NCBI GenBank assembly: GCA_964467985.1
Contig: CAYXTP010000003.1
Span: forward strand, 289,118-353,117
Origin: GCA-2720975 sp964467985
Lineage (GTDB): Bacteria > Planctomycetota > UBA1135 > GCA-002686595
Length of the DNA: 64,000 nt
Direction: 5' to 3'
Shown here one piece after another: positions 60,077-64,000 of the stretch. Each line of letters begins with the position of its first letter. The first letter of the stretch is position 1. The position numbers and the translations under genes are program-made. The notes beneath the pieces are model-generated. The model was given only the letters and a program-made list of their open reading frames with translations. It had not been told where the DNA came from and did no database searches.

Positions 60077-60954
60077 CCCCGCGCCCCTTCCAAATGCGCC
60101 TGCTGCGCGGCCGGCAAGAAATCAATCAAGTCCGAGGCCACGACGCCGCGGCAACCCTTCGCATCCATGGCCAGGTCGCCGGCCAACCCGTGCGCAAAGA
60201 CTGCAGCACAGGCCGCGTCCAGCGGCGTGAAGGTCTCGCAGAAACAGCACAGGTACGCTGCGAGAATCCCCGCCAGCACATCCCCCGATCCTGCAGTGGC
60301 CATGCCGACGTTGCCTGTTCCGTTGCGAAAGAGGGTCTCACCATCGGTGACCACGGTGCCCGCGCCCTTGAGCACGCAGATCGCACCACACACCTGGGCC
60401 AACTCACGGGCTGCCATTTCACGGCCCTCGTCGTCGCTTGGAATGTCGCGGCCCAGCAGACGAGCCGCCTCTCCCGGATGAGGTGTGATGATCAGGGGGC
60501 CGCGGTACTCGGCGAGTTCCGCAGGGCTGCCGGCAAAAACCGACAGAGCGTCCGCGTCGAGCACGAGGGGACCTGCAAAAGAAGCCTGGATCAAAGCCTG
60601 CACGAGGGCCCGTGTACGCCCACCGAGGCCCAGGCCCGGACCGGCCAAGCGCACATCGTGTGGGTGCAACTCGATCTCCCGGGGCAGGCGATCGGCAAAG
60701 AGATCCCTACTTCGGGAGAGGTCCAAGTACGTCGCCTCGGGCGCAGCGGAGCAGACGCTCTTCACCACGTCGGCGTGGAACACAGCCAGGGTCACGAGCC
60801 CGGCGCCCGCTCTTTGCGCCGAGCGCAAGACCAACTGCGCCGCGCCAGGCATGGTCACGCTGCCACACAAGCAAAGCAATCTGCCAGCCTGCCCTTTGTG
60901 CGCGCAGGCCTCCAGGCTCGGAGGCGGTGTGGGGATCGGAACGTGGTGGGCCAC
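60073..60954 (-). CDS. nnrD: ADP-dependent NAD(P)H-hydrate dehydratase
   Basis: It repairs damaged NADH/NADPH hydrates with ADP. The ribokinase-like fold shows LLCLCGSVTMPGAAQL, RAGAGLVTLAVF, LAGPGLGLGGRT, LVLDADAL, LIITPHPGEAARLLG, GAICVLKGAGTVVTDG and NVGMATAGSGDVLAGIL with the catalytic Asp. There is no NnrE epimerase domain; in many bacteria it is fused to the N-terminus. Length 293. It is coupled to the HEAT protein by a 4-base TTGA overlap, and divergent from the zinc-ribbon gene. Confidence 0.93.
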   Translation of the reverse strand: MAHHVPIPTPPPSLEACAHKGQAGRLLCLCGSVTMPGAAQLVLRSAQRAGAGLVTLAVFHADVVKSVCSAAPEATYLDLSRSRDLFADRLPREIELHPHDVRLAGPGLGLGGRTRALVQALIQASFAGPLVLDADALSVFAGSPAELAEYRGPLIITPHPGEAARLLGRDIPSDDEGREMAARELAQVCGAICVLKGAGTVVTDGETLFRNGTGNVGMATAGSGDVLAGILAAYLCCFCETFTPLDAACAAVFAHGLAGDLAMDAKGCRGVVASDLIDFLPAAQQAHLEGARG

Positions 60955-61072
60955 AATTCCATTCTAAGACGCAAAGTCCATCAAGGCGTGCCGCACTCCG
61001 CACTCTTCGTCCGTGTGCGCAGCGGCGATCTACGCATAAGCCGCAGCTGCAGCCATTTGGATCCCCGAGGAC

Positions 61073-61078
61073 TACACT
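61073..61078 (+). promoter_or_regulatory. Candidate -10 before the zinc-ribbon membrane gene
   Basis: TACACT ends 9 nt before ATG 61088, the same spacing as at 48527, followed by GCCCACCCC. Suggests a leaderless mRNA. Confidence 0.35.
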
Positions 61079-61087
61079 GCCCACCCC

Positions 61088-61462
61088 ATGTCCCCGTCCC
61101 CACGACCCCACCTGCTCGCCCGCCACCCGTGGCTGATCGGCCCCTTGCTGCTGGCCTCCACCGGCCTCGGGTTCGCTCTGGTCATGAATGCGCCTGGCAC
61201 GATCGCGATCTGGGTCCTGGGAGGCGGCACCGCACTGGCCTTGATCTGGATTCTGGGCTCGGCCTTTTGGCCCGCCAAGGCCGATCGTGGCTGTCCAGAG
61301 TGTGGCGCCGATGCCTTGAGGCGCATGGATCCGAATACAACACGCGGTCTGGTTTGCACGGCCTGCGGACACCGGGACCCCGAAGCCAGTGGCTGGTTCT
61401 TGGCTGAAGAAGAAGGCGTGCTGGACGACATTCTTGCCCAGGAGACCCGAGGCCGGCGGTGA
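61088..61462 (+). CDS. Small membrane protein with a zinc ribbon
   Basis: Two hydrophobic helices (about 14-34, WLIGPLLLASTGLGFALVM; 38-58, IAIWVLGGGTALALIWIL) are followed by a zinc-ribbon pair: CPEC and CTAC. The C-terminus is acidic (LAEEEGVLDDILAQE). The zinc part lies on one side of the membrane, likely the cytoplasm. Function unknown. The bifunctional-nuclease gene follows after 49 bp. Confidence 0.7.
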   Translation: MSPSPRPHLLARHPWLIGPLLLASTGLGFALVMNAPGTIAIWVLGGGTALALIWILGSAFWPAKADRGCPECGADALRRMDPNTTRGLVCTACGHRDPEASGWFLAEEEGVLDDILAQETRGRR

Positions 61463-61511
61463 AAGCCCCGCTCTCATCGCCCATACTCTGACCATCGTGC
61501 CTGAAGATCCG

Positions 61512-62033
61512 ATGACGTCCATGCGCTTGTCGCGCCTCGTCCTGCGGGACAACACCGATCAGCAGTGGCTGTTCCTGACCGAACGTGAGGGCGAGCGCAC
61601 CTTCCCTATCGTGATCGGGACCCCTGAGGCCTTCGAGATCCAGCGCGTCCTGGAAGACCAAGAACACGCGCGTCCACTCACTCACCGGCTGGCCTTCGAC
61701 ACCATCTCAGCGCTGGGTGCCAAACTGGCGCGGGTCGAGATCGTGGACCTGCGCGAGAACACTTTTTTTGCTCGGCTGATCCTGACCACCGCCAACTCCG
61801 AAGAGGAGATCCAAGTGGATGCGCGACCGAGCGATGCCCTGGCTCTCGGCATGCGCGCGGGCTGCCCAATCCACGTGGCCGAGTCCGTATTGGAGCAGGC
61901 TCGCTCAGATGAAAGTGGGCCAGACTCCCTACCGGAGTCGGGCGCGGACCCCGAACAAGACACGCCGGAAACGGACAGCGAAGAATCCGGCGGGCCGGAC
62001 GAATCCGACCCGCCGGAAAGCGAGCTGCTCTAG
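61512..62033 (+). CDS. Bifunctional nuclease-domain protein (DUF151/BFN)
   Basis: The BFN domain is seen in LVLRDNTDQQWLFLTEREGERTFPIVIG, EAFEIQRVL, RPLTHRLAFDTISALGAKLARVEI, FFARLIL and IQVDARPSDALALGMRAG with the conserved DARPSDA. Some members have weak nuclease activity in plants; in bacteria the role is unclear. The C-terminal 45 residues are acidic (DPEQDTPETDSEESGGPDES). I chose ATG 61512; a GTG at 61497 in the same frame is possible. The 9-bp gap to the convergent vWA gene leaves no terminator. Confidence 0.87.
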   Translation: MTSMRLSRLVLRDNTDQQWLFLTEREGERTFPIVIGTPEAFEIQRVLEDQEHARPLTHRLAFDTISALGAKLARVEIVDLRENTFFARLILTTANSEEEIQVDARPSDALALGMRAGCPIHVAESVLEQARSDESGPDSLPESGADPEQDTPETDSEESGGPDESDPPESELL

Positions 62034-62042
62034 ACGCGAGGT

Positions 62043-63857
62043 CTAGCGCGAGAGCTGGGCCGAATCCGCTTCCCCAACGGACCCGGCAGCGCCAGGCACC
62101 TGGCTGACGGCAAGATCCAGCTTGCGCTGGGCGGCCCCTTGAGCCATGTCGACCATCTCGAGGAATCCCGACCGCCAACCGCCCTCGTCCTCTCCCAAGC
62201 TCGACTCGGCGAGCAGTTTCAATCCGGCGAATACTTGCGGGTCAGGCGACTCGGAGCGCAGCTCTTCAGCGAACCAAGCGACGGCGGCCGCGAAGCGCAA
62301 GTCGTCGCTGGCGGTCATCATGACCGAGCCCGTGTCGTCCGCATGAAAGGAGGTCAAGAGGCTGGCCTGCTCTAGGTCGCCCGGTCGCTTGTAGCGCAGG
62401 TCGACGCGCATCATGCCGGGCCCCTCAAACTTCCCCTTGCTGGCATCCGGATCGTCCTCGCGATCCTCGAGCTCGGGCATATCCACGCCCACGGGAACGA
62501 GTTCAAAGAGGGCCGTGACTCCGTGACCGGCCCCAATCTCGCCGGCGTCCTTGGCGTCGTCTTCAAAGTCCGCGTGGGCCAGCATGCGGTTCTCGTAACC
62601 CAGCAGCCGGTGAGCCACCACTCGCTCGGGGTCGAATGTGACCTGGATTTTGACGTCTTGGGCCACGGTTTCGAGGGTCGCGCCCAGCTCCTCCACGAGC
62701 ACCTTGCGCGCTTCGGCGATGCTGTCGATGTAGCCGTAGTTGCCGTTGCCCTTGTCTGCCAGTTGCTCAAGCGTGGCGTCCTTCAGGTTGCCGGTGCCGA
62801 AGCCCAGGGTGGTCAGGGAGACGCCACTCTCGGCTTCCCGCTGAATCAACTCGATGAGCTCAGAACGATCGCTGATGCCCACGTTGAAATCACCGTCTGT
62901 GGCCAGGATCACGCGGTTGATGCCTGCGGGAATGAAGTGCTCGCGCGCCTGGGCGTAGGCCAGCTGGATCCCGGCCGCACCGGCTGTGGAACCGCCGGCT
63001 TGCAGCTCCTCCAACGAGCTCAGAATGGCGTCCGTGTTGGCGGCAGAAGTGGAGGGCAACACGAGTCCGGCTGCACCCGCATAGACGACGATGGCAACCG
63101 AGTCGCGGTTGTTCAGGTTCTGGCACAGCATGTGCATCGACTGCTTGAGCAGCGGAAGTTTGTCCGCTGAATTCATGGAACCAGAGACGTCCAAGAGGAA
63201 GACCAGGTTCGCCGATTGTCGATAGCCCTTGGGAATGGCCTGGGTTGAAATCCCAACACGCGCCAGCCGGTGTTGGGGTTCCCAGGGGCAGTCGGCCAGC
63301 TCGATGGTCACGCCGAATGGGTCACCCGCCCGCTCGGGTGAGTCCTGGTAGCGGAAGTAATTGACCAGCTCTTCCAGACGCACGGCATCACTCGGGGGCA
63401 GGTTGCCGCCACGCAGAATGCGACGCACGTTGGAGTAGCCCGCGGTGTCCACGTCCACAGCAAAAGTCCGCCTGGGGTCCACGCGTGTGGGCAGGAATCC
63501 GCGCAGGTCGAGTTCTCCGTAGACCTCACCACCCGCAACATCCCGCAGCATGTCCTGGGGCCGGCCGGCATAACCCAAGCTGTAGGAATTAAAGGATGAA
63601 CCACCTGCCATTCGCAGGCGTCCGGGCGTGCTCGGCCCAGCGGCAGATGGAGCGGCCATGCTCAGGCTCGCAGTGATGCTTCGGTCCTCTCCTGCGGCGC
63701 TCTCCGCGCTCTGCTTGGACCGACAGGAGGACACACAAAGCCCCAGAATCAACAAGGCGACCGGCAATGAAAGCACCCGCGAACCGCGGGTGCTGAAGGA
63801 ATCGTGAGTGCGCTGCCAGGGCAATCCGGACGGTGTGGGGGCTTGAGAAGGGTGCAT
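62043..63857 (-). CDS. YfbK-type von Willebrand factor A lipoprotein
   Basis: The signal and lipobox VSSC (Cys45) suggest lipid anchoring. An N-terminal VWF-associated domain includes EVYGELDLRG and TFAVDVDTAGYSNVRRIL. The vWA domain (about 215-400) starts ANLVFLLDVSGSMNSAD with an intact MIDAS, and includes ATDGDFNVGIS. A C-terminal DUF3520-like domain follows (VMMTASDDLRFAAAVAWFA). Length 604. Such proteins are thought to be outer or periplasmic adhesion/assembly factors; no partner is evident. It is the rightmost gene. Confidence 0.9.
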   Translation of the reverse strand: MHPSQAPTPSGLPWQRTHDSFSTRGSRVLSLPVALLILGLCVSSCRSKQSAESAAGEDRSITASLSMAAPSAAGPSTPGRLRMAGGSSFNSYSLGYAGRPQDMLRDVAGGEVYGELDLRGFLPTRVDPRRTFAVDVDTAGYSNVRRILRGGNLPPSDAVRLEELVNYFRYQDSPERAGDPFGVTIELADCPWEPQHRLARVGISTQAIPKGYRQSANLVFLLDVSGSMNSADKLPLLKQSMHMLCQNLNNRDSVAIVVYAGAAGLVLPSTSAANTDAILSSLEELQAGGSTAGAAGIQLAYAQAREHFIPAGINRVILATDGDFNVGISDRSELIELIQREAESGVSLTTLGFGTGNLKDATLEQLADKGNGNYGYIDSIAEARKVLVEELGATLETVAQDVKIQVTFDPERVVAHRLLGYENRMLAHADFEDDAKDAGEIGAGHGVTALFELVPVGVDMPELEDREDDPDASKGKFEGPGMMRVDLRYKRPGDLEQASLLTSFHADDTGSVMMTASDDLRFAAAVAWFAEELRSESPDPQVFAGLKLLAESSLGEDEGGWRSGFLEMVDMAQGAAQRKLDLAVSQVPGAAGSVGEADSAQLSR

Positions 63858-64000
63858 TTTGGAGTCGTGGGAAGGGGTTTCGGGGGTCGCTGGGGCTAGC
63901 CCGGGAGCGATTCTCAGGTGATTGAACGGTGCATGCGGGACGTTTATTGCCGATAAGTTCTGCCCTGGGCCGGACGTCGAGCTGGCCCACCCCGGATCCT

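Noticed and set aside
60094..61407. 437-codon plus frame opposite nnrD
   Set aside because: nnrD is strongly supported on the minus strand; this frame shows no family motif.

Overview
The window is about 94% protein-coding, GC-rich bacterial DNA with genes on both strands and no rRNA, tRNA, CRISPR array, insertion sequence or prophage that I could find. The gene mix fits a member of the Planctomycetota: secreted HEAT-repeat proteins, sulfatase-family hydrolases, a YfbK-type von Willebrand lipoprotein, a YdjY-like secreted protein, a tailed ECF sigma factor with a TPR anti-sigma partner, a lone PTS enzyme I, and a bacterial inositol-phosphate synthase. This assignment is inferred from content only; no marker gene was compared.

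Layout. 0-16 kb: error-prone polymerase dnaE2, a four-repeat Myb/SANT-like DNA-binding protein, ptsI, a small membrane protein, tex, a DJ-1-like protein without the usual cysteine, a beta-propeller protein, fusA with a clear intrinsic terminator, and a class I-type HMG-CoA reductase. 16-27 kb: two overlapping SPFH/band-7 paralogues, a nucleoside/guanine deaminase, a large M14 carboxypeptidase, a nitroreductase-methyltransferase fusion, a TPMT-type methyltransferase, a HEAT+vWA protein, a B12-type radical SAM enzyme and pdxA. 27-36 kb: a hybrid histidine kinase, a sulfatase-like hydrolase with a Thr nucleophile, glpK, and an overlapping sigma/TPR anti-sigma/secreted-protein operon.

36-49 kb: queG and queA (last steps of queuosine synthesis) around a tiny zinc-ribbon protein and a ThiE-like protein; a divergent sigma-like protein paired with an NtrC-like AAA+ protein that has lost GAFTGA and the Walker B acids; fabI; a three-domain FKBP; an O-methyltransferase; a formylglycine-type sulfatase; an orphan DNA methyltransferase; an alpha/beta hydrolase. 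49-61 kb: a long minus-strand series (GNAT, SDR, M3 oligopeptidase, inositol-3-phosphate synthase, membrane protein, YdjY-like protein, a variant ThyX, a 1003-residue HEAT protein, nnrD). 61-64 kb: a membrane zinc ribbon, a bifunctional-nuclease-domain protein and the vWA lipoprotein.

Cross-cutting patterns. Four convergent gene pairs share the same palindromic CTAG as both stop codons. Several same-strand pairs overlap by ATGA, GTGA, TTGA or TAATG. First genes of transcription units mostly lack a Shine-Dalgarno sequence, and some have a TAnnnT hexamer 6-9 nt before the start, suggesting leaderless mRNAs, whereas genes inside or within operons often have strong ones. Three unrelated genes carry in-frame 12-bp tandem repeats. 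I saw no single obvious new defence or mobile system; the best candidates for undescribed biology are the dead-AAA/sigma pair, the Myb-repeat protein, the ThyX without its RHR triad, and the nitroreductase-methyltransferase fusion.
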